Assembly: GCA_963971575.1 (NCBI GenBank)
Contig: OZ020611.1
Location: forward strand, 21,683,279-21,747,278
Length of the DNA: 64,000 nt
DNA from: Liopterus haemorrhoidalis
Lineage: Eukaryota; Arthropoda; Insecta; Coleoptera; Dytiscidae
Direction: 5' to 3'
The first letter of the stretch is position 1; each line of letters opens with the position of its first letter. The notes beneath the pieces are model-generated. The model saw only the letters and a list, made by a program, of their open reading frames with translations. It made no database searches and was not told where the DNA came from. The position numbers were made by a program, and so were the translations under genes. This document shows, in pieces, positions 23,701 through 38,700 of the stretch.

Positions 23701-26700
23701 ACTATACCACACATGATTTGTTCAATGTACGGTGATTCTAAACAGATGGCATTGTTATGTTAGTGTGAGTTTGTTTTGCCATTAAACTAGATGATGGGTA
23801 GCTCGCTTCGCTCGGCTTCTTCTAACCAAACCCTTACTAACCTAACCTAACCTAAGATAGTGTTTTGACATTAAACTAGAAGATGGGTAACTCGTTCCGC
23901 TCGATTTTAGACTTTTACTAACTAAACCTAACCTAATTACCTTGTTTTTAGGCGCATAGTACTTTATTTTCCCCCATATTAGCCCAATTAAAATGCGTAT
24001 CATTGTGTATGAATTTATAAAAATTATTTGCGTGCCATTGCCCATAACCTGTCTTATTAAACCTTAAAAACAAAACATTTATTTCTTTTATTATATAAGT
24101 TTTCTTATTATATTTCTTTATTTATATTCAAACACTATGTCACTTTATTTACCTTTTTTTAAACCATATAAAAAAAATTACGCAATTATTTCTTAGTCTG
24201 TCTACTTTTATTGACCACTGCTCTTTTGACTTTCCAATCCCCTCGGCATTCCTCTCAAATATTTACAAAATATTTTTTTTCGATGAATTGATCATTCGAT
24301 GAATTGATCATTCGATGAATTGATTTTCGATGAATTGATTTTCGATGAATTGATTTTCGATGAATTGATTTTTGATGAATTGATTTTCGATGAATTGATA
24401 TTCGATGAATTGATTTTCGATGAACTCGTCGGTTACCAGTTTTTACCGACCGTCACATATATAAGGGAGGTATTGTGATCATACCGATTTTGACATTTCG
24501 AGATTTCGATGGATCTCCACGAATTGACGTCCCTACATAACGTTTGGACTATTTTTAGCAGGATGTCTGTCGGTCTGACTGTCTGTCTGTCCGTCTGTCT
24601 GTCTGTCTGTCCGTCCGTCTGTCCGTCTGTCTGACCGTCTGTCTGTGTACACGTGCAGAGCAAATTCGGCTGAAAGGATTTTTATGAAACCATATTTAAG
24701 CTTCTGCTATCAATGGCACGAGTTGATCAACTTTTGGTAAAAATCGGTTGACTAAAAATCGACATCGAAACAGAAAAATATTTCGAAAAAATTTATTGAA
24801 CAAAATTTGCTATAAAAGCAATAATTAATAACTTTTATTTGAGACGTTTTTTGATAAAACGAAAAATTTCGAATAATTTTTCGAAATTTTAAGTCTCAAT
24901 TTTTTCATACTTATATGTAACGTTTCCATGGTCATGATAAATAATATCTCTGTTAGAAAATATTAGGCCAACTTATTTCTACTCTGCTGCTAAATAAATA
25001 CATTATTTTATATAAGAACTTTATGATGGCGGTCGGTCCTGTGGTGGCCACAGCAATTTTTTTAATATGTTAAAAACATTCATATTAATCGGCAAATATA
25101 TTCTAATGGGTTTAATTAAATATTATGTGTATATCTTTAAAATTGTGAATATGATTATGGTACAATTGTCCAAACAATTAACTGTCTTGAAATGTGTTTA
25201 CAATTCCAAATAAAATGTTTTAACCATTATCGTTGGCGATTGAATGTAATTTATTTATTTACTAGCTGGTGTACCCGTACTTCGTACGGTTTTTGTAATG
25301 TATATTTTGCTGTAACGTAAATGATAAGCGAGATATTTCAGTTTCAAGTAGAACAAAATAATCGTTTCTTTATTCTAAACAACTCTTTTATATATATTTT
25401 TGATGTTAAGTAAATAATAAGTGAGATATTTGCAGGGCTATTCAGAGACGACATTTTAAACACTGTTTAAAATTTAGACAGTGTTTAATTAATTTATGTA
25501 TTCAGAAACTATTTTTTTAAACAATATCTAAACTAAACACTGTTTAAATTGACAGTAAGACAGCTGAAAATTGTGCCAGTTAGTAATAAAATAATTGAAC
25601 TTTGGTCTCTTTCTAATTTTTATGTGCTAGAAAGAGATAGAATATCACCTTTATAACCTTACGATCTATCATAGTCATAGCTCTTATGTACTTTCTTTTT
25701 CTACGACATTGTAAAGTCGCTATTGTTCTCTTTCTTACACATTATACTGCCGTAAGAGTGATTTCTGAATAAATAAATGATATACGTCCTATATTATATG
25801 ACAATGGCTGGACTGATTTAAAAAAAGAATATTTGGTAGGTGCACCTACTTTACCTATTTCGGTATAATAATAATCTTAGAAGAGCCGATTGTGGACAGT
25901 TTTTTGCCTATAATTCCAAAACTTTTGCCCAAACATCAAAATGGACCCAATTTTATTGATCTATGACCAAAAATACATATTTGTACCAAATTTCAATAAA
26001 ATCGGAGACAAACATTTTTTGCTTTAACCCTTTACTGCATGAATTTTTATTTTTGGCTGAAATAATTCATGGGCATTAGGAATTGGTTCTTATTGATAGA
26101 AAAATTAAGTAAAAAATTATATTTAAAATATTAATTATTATTTTTATGAAAAAATAATAATTAAAATAATAATTTAGGGTTTGTGCCATACATGGAATAT
26201 TATGATTCTACATTATGTTACAAAAGAAAATGATTCCGTATTATTTGCTCGTCAATTGCTAGGTATTCAACTAGACTAAGCAATGCAATAGTATTTTAAA
26301 AATTCAAACCACAGATTACTATACCTAACCATTTTTTAGTTACAATTTATCAAAAAGTTCAAAAAATTAAAAAATATATATATTTTTTTTTTCAAAATTT
26401 GGTTACAAGTTAATTAGGACCTCACGAATTCAGAAATTTCAACCGCAGGTTTTGATCGTATTTTGTTTTTGAGAAACGTCCATGTGAAGATGAAAATTTC
26501 TATAAATCGCGCCATATTATAATTTGTCTTAATTTTAAAATACGCAAAACGAATAAGGCCCCAATTTTTTTCTATACTAAATAAACTACGAGGAATCAAA
26601 AAGTTCTAATTGCTTTTTTTAATTCACAATTGTAATCTCAAATCAAATTAAACGATAAAGTCCTAAATTTTTTCTAGATCAAATATATTACGGAGAAACC

Positions 26701-29700
26701 AAAAATTTTAACCTCAATCATCGTCTTAGCGCGAGCTGTATGTGAAATTATGTGCCGACTTTGCGTATTAATATTATATTACAGGGAAAAGAAACAACAC
26801 CATCCATCGAACAGTTATTGAAACAATAAAAAAATTTTGTTAACAGTTTTTTAATTACAATGTATTTTGATCTGTTTAATTTGTTTAATTTGTAATCCTG
26901 TAAAATAAAACTAATTTTAAAATTCAAGTGTTACTTTATTTATATTACGTATTAATTATTGTCGGTATAAAAACTCACTGTTGTGTTAGATTAAGTTCAG
27001 AATACCATCTGTAATATAATTTTTAATTTCAGATGTACACGACTAGGTCTAATATCCCTAGCATACCTATGGCAAAGGGACCAAGCGGAAGTATTACAGG
27101 AAATGATAGATTGTCAAGTAGAAGCCGTGTTAGTGAAAGTAGCTACGCTAGGATTGGATCCGGCTAAACATCTCGGCAAGTCCATACGACAACTACAACC
27201 TCATCTACTCGCCATGAAAGACAAGTACGGACTGAATGTTTGCGGAGAAGGTGGAGAATATGAAACATTTACTCTTGACTGCCCACTTTATATTAATAAA
27301 ATTGTTATGTAAGTATAATTCTGATATTTTGGATTATTAGAAAATGATATGAAATAAAAATAAAATAAATAAGAACAATATAAAAAGCAGACTTAATTAG
27401 AAATACAGTAATACCCCGCCACTCGACGTTAATTCGTTCTGAAAAAGCGTCGATTAGCGATTACGTCGAGTGGCGAGTCTAATTTCTCCATAAAGGGAAT
27501 CATATGTACATATATACATATACATATAAGGAAATACATATATGTATATGTTTTCCTTTTAGCTATGCTTGCATTTCTATCCTTTGGACCCATAATTATA
27601 AATATAAATCACTTATTTTAGCAAAAAACAAAAAGTTCATAGTTGCACTAAATCTGAGTTGTTGTCGTCAAGATATCTAGGCGCAAACTGCTGGCCATGC
27701 GTTCATTTTGCTTTGTTTACCAAAATATGTATCACGTGATCGGTACTCGTTCACGCGTCGGATAGCGATGCTCCGTCGACTCTCAGTCTCGACATTTACG
27801 TCGAGTGGCGAAAACGTCGAGCTAAGAGGCAGTCGAGTAACGGTGTATTACTGTAATAAATGAAAAATTTGAGGTGCTAAATTTCTTTTGACTTTACTAT
27901 TTAAGCTAGTCTTATTAGAATTAACTTTGACATTGTACGTATGAACAAGAAACTGAAGAAATTCATACAATTTTATTTTAATCATAAAACGATAAGAAGC
28001 TACAGATTTAAGATACAGTTAAAATATATTAGTGTAAAAACCTCACTTTCTTTATACAGATTTTGTGTCGAGTATCTAAACGGTTTATTGAAAATAATTC
28101 ATCCATGTAAGAAATAATTTTACCATGAATATTAAGAGACAAATGTCATTAATGTAAACTAAGAATAACAAATGACCAAGGACGGTACCTTGTGGTACTC
28201 CGCAACTAACTATATAGTATTTCCAAAAGGAATTGGCCAGTCTCACTTATTGATTCCAATAATGACTGACAGTATAACCATTATAGCTGCTGAGTTTATG
28301 GTTCTGTTAACAATAGGACAGGTCCGTAATCATTATTTAAAATAAACATGTTTTCTTACATGTTATTTACAATGAACTGTACATACTCACATTCCTTCAC
28401 ATTTTTATCAGTCTTAGGACTGGCTATATTTGAATTATAAATACAGGCATGTTTAAAAATCGTTTTGTTTTAAACTCTTTATAGTTCATATTTTTATATT
28501 TTTCGAGTAAAAGTCGTATATTTTATTTATTATTATTTTAGACATAAAACTATCTATTTTCTAGAAAACTTGTAAATCGGGTCGTTTTCGCTGCTGATTT
28601 TTTCCACAAGCAATGATACGTTGAATTGTTCTGTATGGAACACCAGTTGATTCCGCAGTTCTAAGTATAGGTTTGTCATTACCTTCCGAAACTAACTTTT
28701 TATAAACTTTCAGTATCAGAACTTTGCAATCTTCTATCAAATGATATTTTTCTTTAGTAGCTACGTCCACATTTTCGCATTCCACGTCAACGTCCACATT
28801 TTCGCACTCCAAATCACCTTGCACAGATTCACTATTTTCACTACAGAAATTAGGAATTTCTTCAAAATCAAATGGTCGCCCAAGAGCCATGTTGTTAATG
28901 TATGCACGCTATGAACGTTGAAAAATAACTAACAAATAAGTATCATATATTGTTACGAAAAGTTGGCACCCCGCCACTGGCTACTAGGATACGAGAGTAA
29001 TGGCGCCGCCGTAATGACGGATGGAAGTGCTCGCTTCTCAAGACCTGTTAATTAACCGTTATTGACTATTGTAACCATTAATTGATTCTTAACTTATTCG
29101 ATTCATTGATTTGTAAATTGATTTTGTAACAATATTTTGGTAACAATATTATGTGTATAACAACCACCATTCATTTTGGAAATACTATACTAGGGCTGCT
29201 AAGAACCCCACCTATAGACGTATATTGTATTCTATCTCTTAAGTACCTTTTCAGAAGTTAAAGAATATTACCCTTAAAAAATAGACCTTTAGTTTTTCAA
29301 ATAGTCGGTGATGATTAACAATGTAGAAAGCTTTGCGCAAATCTGAGAATACAGCAGCACATCAGCAAAACTGAAACACCAAAGAAATGAACTATGGTTC
29401 CACACGGCCAAAAGAAATAAACTATCAGTGTTGATCTTTAGTTCCCTTAAATATAATTATTGCTCAAGTTAAAATAGTAACATTTTATTATTTGTCTTGA
29501 CATGCATGTCTTAATTAAAGTATTGCTTATTTCTTATCTGATGTTTAGGTCAGGAATCAAATTTCATTCACAATCATAAAAAATAATCTCAGTCTCAAAC
29601 AGTTTTAAAATACTTAAAAATCAATTATCTAACAAGTCAAGTTGCTAACTGGCGTGATTCTATCTTGTAAATGTTATAAGTTATCATTTATTTGCGGAAC

Positions 29701-32700
29701 AAAAAAACTCCGGTTTGGCTAACTAGTTCATATTCTTAAGGTGGATTTAAGGGTTGTTGAATAGAAGTCCTCTTTTAAACTAACCTACTTTGATTAAGAT
29801 TACGGGTTTAATGTTTACATGGTCTGTACACTATCACTTATAATAATGTTGATGACAACTAACCCAAAAGATACACTGTGTATATACCGAGTTACTGTGT
29901 TCTTTCATGATTCACCGAATATGACTGTCCTGACCAGTGATGGGCGTTTACACGTAACCTTTAATTGTTTACGTTTACGTGTAAACTTATGTAAACAATT
30001 GGTAAACTTGTCAACAATGTAAACTTTGTAAACTGTCAAATAATGAGGTTAGTTTTAGTTATTTAATACGAATAATAGAGAGTTAATGAACAAGTATATT
30101 CAGTTCAAAACAATAAATTTATTAAAAAAATGGTGGGGGGAAACCGAAGGAATAGTTCTGAAGAACTAGGTTTTGTTTTAATTAAAGAAAATGAAAGGAA
30201 ATATAGGGCGTTATGCAAAATTTGCAATGAATCTTTTCGTTATTAAAAAATATAGGCTGATATTCTTAAAGGTGAAATTTAATGTATTTTGTTATTAAAA
30301 ACAATTAGACTGAATTTTTTAAAGAAAAAAGTTTTTTATTTTTCATATTCATATTTACTAATTTGTATGTAACACCTGTATAATGATGCAAATTCGATTT
30401 TTATTAATATGTATATTGGCTTGTCCTAATTTTATATACTTACTTTTTCATTTAAAATCGTTGCATTAAAGTTTTATTATTAATAAAAATGTATTGATAA
30501 TGAGGTTCTGTAATTCAAAACAAGTGCGCATGTCTAAACCATTGTTTTCATTGTTTACGTTGTTTACAAGAGTTTTTGTGTTTACTTTACATCAATTGTT
30601 TACGCGTCAACAATGAGGTAACTTACATCATGTAAATAACGCGCCCATCACTGGTCCTGACCAGAATAATATAAGAACTCAAAAGCCATGACTGACTAAA
30701 CTGAACTGCCTCGAAAGTCCAAAACTGCAAGAATATTATGTTACACGCCGGGCGTCTGTTCTATCTCAAACTCAAACGACAATTATAGCTAATAATTTAG
30801 GTAGTATAATCTCATTAGAAATGTAACAAGAACTAATGTTTATAATAATAATAATAATATTTATTTGTGTTCGGACATATATCCATACAAAACAGTTTGA
30901 TTAACATTTTTTGTTTATATAATATAAGTACATACTTAAACTTAAATTAAGTACTTATTTATCTATTTATTTATTTATGCATTTATTTATTTATTTATTT
31001 ATATATTTTTTATGTTACTTTTATATAAAAATTATACGTACGAACAAATACCGAAGAAAAAAGTGGGAGACCACAAATGTTAGTAAATCGATGTACTGGT
31101 TTATAAGTATTTATTTATCTATTTATTTATTTATTCATTTATTTATTTATATATATTTCATGTTACTTTTAAATAAAAATTATGAAACATGGTGTACCTC
31201 TGATTCCAACTAATGTTTATATTTTCAAGACAGGGAGTAATTTTTATTTAGATATGGTCCGAATACGTCTAATACTTATTTGACACTTTTGTAAACTTAT
31301 ATAGAATTTACGATTTCTATTTCGTCTTCATGATATTAGGGTTTTAAGTTATAATAATAAACATGTCTGCAATTATTTGAAGTGCCTTTTCTAAGACATA
31401 AATTTTGAAATTTTATGTATGAGACAGTCTAAAATACTAATATCGCACTGGAAGGGAGGTAAATACTCACTACTGTAAACACTCACTAGAATAAGGTACT
31501 CACTAGTGTAAATTAGATTGAATTAGCTGTTTGATTTTTGATGTCTTGTTAAAACCGATTTATAAGATTACATTATTCATTTAATATAATTATAATTTTT
31601 GTGTGTTTCTAGTGATGATTCCAAAATGGTAATTCATTCAGACAATGCAATAGCACCTGTAGGTTTTCTGCGTTTAAATAAACTACATTTAGTACCTAAA
31701 TCAATCCCCACGATACTCAAGGACCGGTTAAACGATGTTTCTGTCAGAGATGCTGATGGATACATTACAGATTCCGCTGAGGAAGCCGTAGAAGAAGAAT
31801 CGAATGTTGAGGTAAATATCTAATTTTCTGTTTGTTTAATAATAGTTGTTGTAGCCCCAAATAATATATTTTAATATTATCATTATTATATTTTAGTGTG
31901 CCATGCATATATGTCAACTGTCACTGAGACAGTAAGTGTGGCAATTGTTTTAGTTGTTGTTGATAGTATATTGTGAATTTAACGTCAAAAAATATTGTCA
32001 ATAAATATTCTGATTTGTAGTGATTGATTTCCTATTAATTTCTAATAAATATAGTGTTGTGTCTTACGTGTTATTTTATTCATTTTTTACATGGTCCTTC
32101 GAACCGGATAATTAGTCCGTGGAAAAACAGAACATTAAATATTCGAAAATTGTGTTTGACACGTTCGATAACAGTGTGTTGTGTGCACCTGGAAACATTT
32201 TGTGAGTTTTTTTGTGTAATCACTGACTTTAATAGAACTTATAGTTTTTCATTTTTAAAAAATTTGTACTTGAAAATGGAAAAAAATAGTGTTTTTTCAA
32301 ATAATAGTGCAAAGGAGAACGAGACGCCTAAACAACATGGTTTTCGTGGCTACGAAGCTGCAGGTGCATCGTCAAGTCGAAAAAGCAGAAAAGCACAGTC
32401 TGTAGTATCATCAAGCGAAAGTTGTTCGTCTGCTACTCGACGAAAAATGTTGGAACTAGAAGCCCAGCAAAGAATAATGTCAGTGAATCTAAACTACGAA
32501 AATGAGACTGAAGAAATTGAAAAGGAAATCAAGGCACTGGAAAGGACTTTGGTGTTTAACCGAGTTTCCTTAGAAAAGTCCTCTTCTGAAGCCGCAGACA
32601 ATGGAAAGATCCTGGAACAAATAGGAAACTGGGAACTGCAGCTAGCAAGTAAGAAGGACGAAAGAGAATATTTAAAGAGAAGGCTGGAACGAGAAGTTAA

Positions 32701-35700
32701 GGTCATCCAGCAACAATGTCGTATCTCAAAGCAGATGATTGCTTTAGAAGATGATCAGGATGTTCCATCTGAGCATTGCATTCATAGCAACGATGTCAGA
32801 GTGAAACAATGGGCTGATGGAATCAACCTAAATTGTAATACGGGAGAAGTGTTACTTGAAACAGAAGTTTTGCCTGCTCAACCAGTTTGTGGTAGTAATA
32901 ATGACGCTATGGAACAACTGGTTGAATCTATAACAAAAGCCTTTGAAATGGTGAAGGACACGAATGAAAATGTCCGAATCAAGATGCCGTTTGATAAAGA
33001 TCTTCCAATATTTTCCGGTAAGCCAGAAGACTGGCCTATATTTTATAATGAATTTGTTAGAACCACGAATCATTTTAAATTAACTAATGTTGAAAATGCG
33101 ATACGGCTTCGCAGAAGTTTAAAAGGTTCGGCAAGAGATGCTGTTATAGGACTACTGGATGAGCCGGAAAGCGTAAATAAAATAATTGATATTTTAAGAA
33201 CTCACTTTGGCCGTCCAGAATTTATCCTCAACACGCTTATAAAAAAGGCGAAGGATGTGAGGGCACCAGACATGAATAGACCAGAAACATTTATCGAATT
33301 CGGAACAACAATTAGAAATCTTGTTGCACGAATAAGATCCATGAAACAAGATTTGTACCTGAACGATGTCACTTTGCTATATGAATTGACAAACAAATTA
33401 CCTGTTCAGTTAGCCATTGAATGGTTATCATGGATTACTAAGTACGATGACAGGATAAAAAATCTGGGAACTTTTGGTGACTGGATTGAACAAAAAATGG
33501 AGCTAGTTGTCCAGTTAAGGCAGCCAGTCATCAGAGACGTCGCAGCGGAAATGAAATCCACGAGACCCAAACGAGGGCTGGGTGCGATCAATACTATGCA
33601 ATCAAAAGATATATGTCCTAGTTGCAAGAAAAGAGGACATAAACTTCATAATTGCTGGAGTTTTCAAAAAATGTCTTTGGATGATCGATGGAAGGTCGTC
33701 AAAGAAGCCCACGTCTGCTATGGATGTCTGAGAACTGGACATCTATCTAAAGATTGTACTTCAGATACGACATGTGGAAAAAATGGTTGTTCTTGTACAC
33801 ACAATTCATTACTCCACAGTGAAACACAGAAAGGCGTGAATAATATGCATGATGTGAGACGAGAATTAACAGAAAATAGTTTCCAGCAAGAAATTAGACA
33901 TAATGGCTCAGTAGGGGTAGCTGCCATAGAAGGCGCGGATGGACCCCTTGCCATAGTTCCTGTTAGACTTCGAGGACCAAACGGAGTTAAAAAGACGCAT
34001 GCGTTATTGGACTCAGGTGCTAGCAGAACGCTGATTGACAGGCAAATGGCAGATGAATTGGGTCTGGAAGGTGCAGTAGAGGAATACGCATACCGAGGTG
34101 TTAATGGTCAATTGACAAATGATCTAACTGCCAGGAAGGTAAAACTAGAAGTGGCAGGCATCTACAGAAAGGCTTCGTTTTCTTGTCTGACAGAAGTAAT
34201 GACCATTGACACCCTCAACTTGCAGCCCTATTCCATTGACGTAGATAAATTGAAGTGTCAATATCCGTATTTGTCTAAAATGCGTTGCAAGTCTTTAGTG
34301 AAGGCTGTCCCTCAAATAATAATTGGTGGGGACCATGGATACTTAATGATGCACCGAGAGTTGTTATTCAGAAATGAAAATGAGCCAGTAGCTACTCGAT
34401 GTAAATTGGGTTGGGTACTACAAGGAAAACTAAATGACATCAGTTGCAACGGAAACATATTCCATTTATGTGGAAGCGAGGAAACAGATGATTTCCTCCA
34501 TAAATTAATTAAAAGTTCTTTTACCACTGAAAACTTCGGAGTGAACTTCAGTAGGGGGAATTCAGGATCCATTGAGGACAAATATGCACTGTCTATATTG
34601 AAGAAGACGACAAAGCAATCCATGAATGGTTGTTGGGAAACAGGACTTTTATGGAGAAATGAAGAGGTTGTTCTTCCGGAAAGTAAGAGTGCTGCCTATA
34701 AAAGATTAGAATTACTTGAACGGCGTATGAAAAGAAATCCAGAATTTGTAAATTTCTACAAGCAAAAGTTCACAGAGTACACGGATAAGGGTTATATTCG
34801 AAAATTAACTAGACGGGAAGTAGCAACTGAATCCCAAAGAACATGGTACATTCCACATTTTGGACTAACCAACTCTAATGAACCAGGAAAATTGCGATTG
34901 GTTTTTGATGCTGCCGCTGAAAGTCACAATGTAAGTCTTAATGACGCTTTACTGAAAGGACCCGATTTCATACGTCCTCTGATTACAATATTGTGGAATT
35001 TCCGACGACACCCTATTGCTATTAATGGAGATATTGCAGATATGTTTCATAGAGTACGCATCCGTGAACAAGATCAAGACAGTCAACGTTTCTTGTGGAG
35101 AGACGGTGATACCGAGAGAGAGGCTGATGTGTACCAAATGGAAGTTATGATGTTTGGAGCTACGTCTTCGCCAGCATCTGCTATATATGTGAAAGATATA
35201 AATGCTGACAAGTTTTTCACAAAATATCCAGAAGCAGTAAAAGTAATTAAAAATGATTTTTATGTGGATGATTGTCTAACCGGGGCTACAACGATTGCCG
35301 ATGCAATCGAATTACGACGGCAGATATCAGAAATTAACGATGCTGGAGGATTCAGTGTACGAAAATGGCTTTCCAATAGTCGTGCAGTATTGGATTCGAT
35401 TCCTGAACATCTACGAGCTGAAGGTACGAAAAAATTGGATGAGGTGGTAGATTTTTCAACTGAACGTGTATTGGGATTATGGTGGAATCCAGTAAATGAT
35501 ACATTTACGTTTAAACTGAACTTTCATAAAGTCCGAAAAGAAATCGTTGACGGTGATCGCCCAACGAAAAGAGAAATGTGCAGTTTGCTGATGTCTCTAT
35601 ATGACCCGTTAGGATTCGTAGGTCATTTAAAAATTAAAGGACTTATTATGCTACAAGAAATATGGAGGAGCGGGATAGGTTGGGATGATGAGATTCCCGA

Positions 35701-38700
35701 AAATGTCTTCAAAGACTGGCAAAAATGGATTGACGAATTGCGTCAAATACCAGAAGTGAGGATCCCGCGCTGTTACAGTTTTCGATTGAACGTGGCAGAA
35801 TCAATTCAGCTACACACATTTGTGGATGCGAGTGAGGAAGCCTTTGCTGCCGTTTGTTATTACCGTGTGAAGCATTGTGATACGGTGGAGATTGCATTTG
35901 TGACGTCTAAAGTAAAAGTAGCGCCCATAAAAAGACTCACAATTCCGCGTCTGGAGTTACAAGCGGCTGTATTAGGAAGTCGTATAGCTACAACAATTAA
36001 AAATGAAGTAGCTATCCCTGTTACAGCACAGTTCTTCTGGTCTGATTCACGTACTGTTCTAAGTTGGCTTCGGTCAGAATCCTGTCGATTCAAAGAGTTT
36101 GTTGCGAATCGTGTTGGGGAAATTCAAGAAAATACAAACGTGTCTGACTGGTACTGGATACCCACAAATTTGAATGTTGCAGATGATGCAACTCGTATTG
36201 GTACAGAAACCGAACTAAGTCCAGAATCAAGATGGTATTCAGGACCTGCATTCTTGAAGAAAGAGCCGTCAGAATGGCCTCAGGAAAAGAAGATTAATCT
36301 TAAATCTGAGGGTGAAGAGGAAATAAAAAAGGACACTGCAATTCATGTAATTACAGGAACAGGTCGAAGTAGTATGGTTCTTCCTAACATTACTAATTTC
36401 TCCTCTTACAACCGATTACTAAGAGCAACAGCAATGGTCAGAACTGCTGCGCGAAAATGGTTGTCTCTGATAAGAAAAAATGTAACAGAAAAACCCAACG
36501 AAACGTTAAATTTATGGCCATCATCACAAGACTTAGTATGGGCTGAAAAACATTTAATACGAGTAGTTCAAGAAGAACATTTTTCAAACGAAATACATCA
36601 GTTTAAGCAGGGAAAGGCCCTTATGAAGCAAAGCAGACTTTTTAAATTTTCACCATTTATTGATGATAATGGCCTTTTAAGAATCAGAGGAAGAATCGAA
36701 GCAGTCACCGGTATCGCTGAAGAAGCACGACGACCAATTATACTGCCATCAAAGAGTCATTTCACAGACTTGCTAATCTTAGATGAGCATAAAAAGAACG
36801 CACACGTAGGTCAAGCAACGGTTCTCAATAATTTACGTCAAAAATTTTGGATAATTGACGGACGTGCTGCAGTCAAACGATGCTGGATAAATTGTCAAGA
36901 GTGTCGAATTCAAAAAATTCAGCCAGTTATCCCAGAAATGGCATCTTTACCACCATATCGATTGGCTCATCGACAATCACCGTTCACGTTTACCGGCGTG
37001 GATTTCTTCGGTCCAATGGAAGTTACTGTTGGGCGACACCACGAAAAGCGCTGGTGTGCTCTATTTTGTTGCATGGTAACCAGGGCCATACACTTGGAGG
37101 TGGCTTACGGTCTCAGCACGGATGAAATGTTAATGGTTTTGTCTAGATTTATTGATACCAGGGGTCGACCACAACAAATAATTAGCGACAACGGAACAAA
37201 CTTTATAGGTGCTAATCGTGAACTCCAGAAAGCTTTGAAGTCAGTAAATTTTCAAATAGTTGCAGGTCACCCTAAAGTTCAAGGAATAAAATGGTGTTTT
37301 ATTCCTCCAGCAGCTCCCCATATGGGTGGATGCTGGGAGAGATTAATACAATCAGTTAAAAAGGCCATGAGAAATATGCTAAAAGAAAAATTCCCACGAG
37401 ATCAGACTTTGTTAACTGTGCTGAAGGCTGTGGAAAATATAGTCAACTCCAGGCCATTAACTTACGTGTCGTGTGATCCTAATGATCCCATAAGCTTGAC
37501 TCCAAACCACTTTCTGCGTGGAGATACTCATACGGGACCCTCTGTACCTACTCATTTGGATAATCAAGCAGAATTTCTAAGAAAGCAATGGAAGATTTCT
37601 CAGATATTGGTAGATCGTTTTTGGGACAGGTGGAGTAAAGAATATTTACCAAATCTTGTTAGAAGAGAAAAGTGGCACACTCCACGTGACCCTCTAGAAG
37701 TTGGGGATCTGGTAATAATCATGGATGATAATACACCACGCAATACTTGGAAAAGAGGCGTTGTCACAAAAACATACCCAGGAAGAGATGGACAGATTCG
37801 AGTGGTAGATGTGAAAACGGCAATGTCTGACACCCATTTAAGACGGCCGGTAACCAAAATATGTCCTTTGGGTCTTCGAAAATTGGATTCAGGGCATAAT
37901 TGAGCCCTAAATCGGGGGCTGGAATGTTGTAGCCCCAAATAATATATTTTAATATTATCATTATTATATTTTAGTGTGCCATGCATATATGTCAACTGTC
38001 ACTGAGACAGTAAGTGTGGCAATTGTTTTAGTTGTTGTTGATAGTATATTGTGAATTTAACGTCAAAAAATATTGTCAATAAATATTCTGATTTGTAGTG
38101 ATTGATTTCCTATTAATTTCTAATAAATATAGTGTTGTGTCTTACGTGTTATTTTATTCATTTTTTACAATAGTATATTATGCAACGAGTATGGAATGAT
38201 TTTACACGAGTATGAAAGTTCCTCCACAAGCCGCAGGCGTGTAGTGAAATTCATACGAGTGAGAAATGACTATTCCATGCAAGTTTCATACTCTCCGTTT
38301 TCCACGACTATAACTTTATTACTTATTTCATTTTTATTCAGTTCCCTTTAAAAACTAACAATAATTTGACAGTTGCGTTCAACCTATTTATTACGTTGCC
38401 TAGCAACGGTCGTGTACGTGTCATACGGAATGTAAATTCAATTAAAATAACAATGGTTGCGTTAACTGATTAACTGACTCAAATTTGACGAAGACCAATT
38501 ATATCAAATAGTATATTTGCTAAATTCGACAACTTTAACTATATTATTTAATTTTAATCCGGTTTCCTTTACAAATTAATAATAAATTGACATATGGTTT
38601 CAACCTATTTATTACGATGCCTACTGGCTAATGCCTACTAATGGTAGACAGTTGTCTACCATTGCTTCTTGAACCCGTTATGTAATGAGCTCATTCTGTT

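Larger units (their letters stand above)
29741..31385 (+). repeat. Old intronic repeat, copy 1 (pairs with 41560-42270)
   Basis: Shares a collinear series of words with 41560-42270: acatggtctgtacactat, agaataatataagaactcaa, atggtccgaatacgtctaat and agggttttaagtta. Copy 1 has been expanded by the hAT element at 29935-30653 and by an ATTT microsatellite block. No coding frame. Confidence 0.55.
31847..38169 (+). mobile_element. Complete BEL/Pao LTR retrotransposon
   Basis: 6323 bp with two 245-bp LTRs that I read as identical, a 5-bp target duplication, a primer-binding-site candidate, one uninterrupted Gag-Pol frame and a purine-rich tract before the 3' LTR. No envelope-like frame follows the integrase. 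Sense orientation inside the intron between the fourth and fifth DPH6 exons found here. Identical LTRs and an intact frame imply recent insertion. Confidence 0.96.

Noticed and set aside
28953..29175. Possible solo LTR (tgttacgaaaag ... gtgtataaca)
   Set aside because: Starts TG and ends CA, but the flanks show no duplication and no related internal region exists.
30977..31213. 78-codon frame rich in Leu/Ile/Phe/Tyr
   Set aside because: Translation of an ATTT microsatellite.
32054..32275. Upstream ATG extending the BEL/Pao polyprotein by 74 codons
   Set aside because: It lies inside the LTR and runs through the primer-binding site; composition is unlike Gag. The ATG at 32276 starts the plausible Gag.
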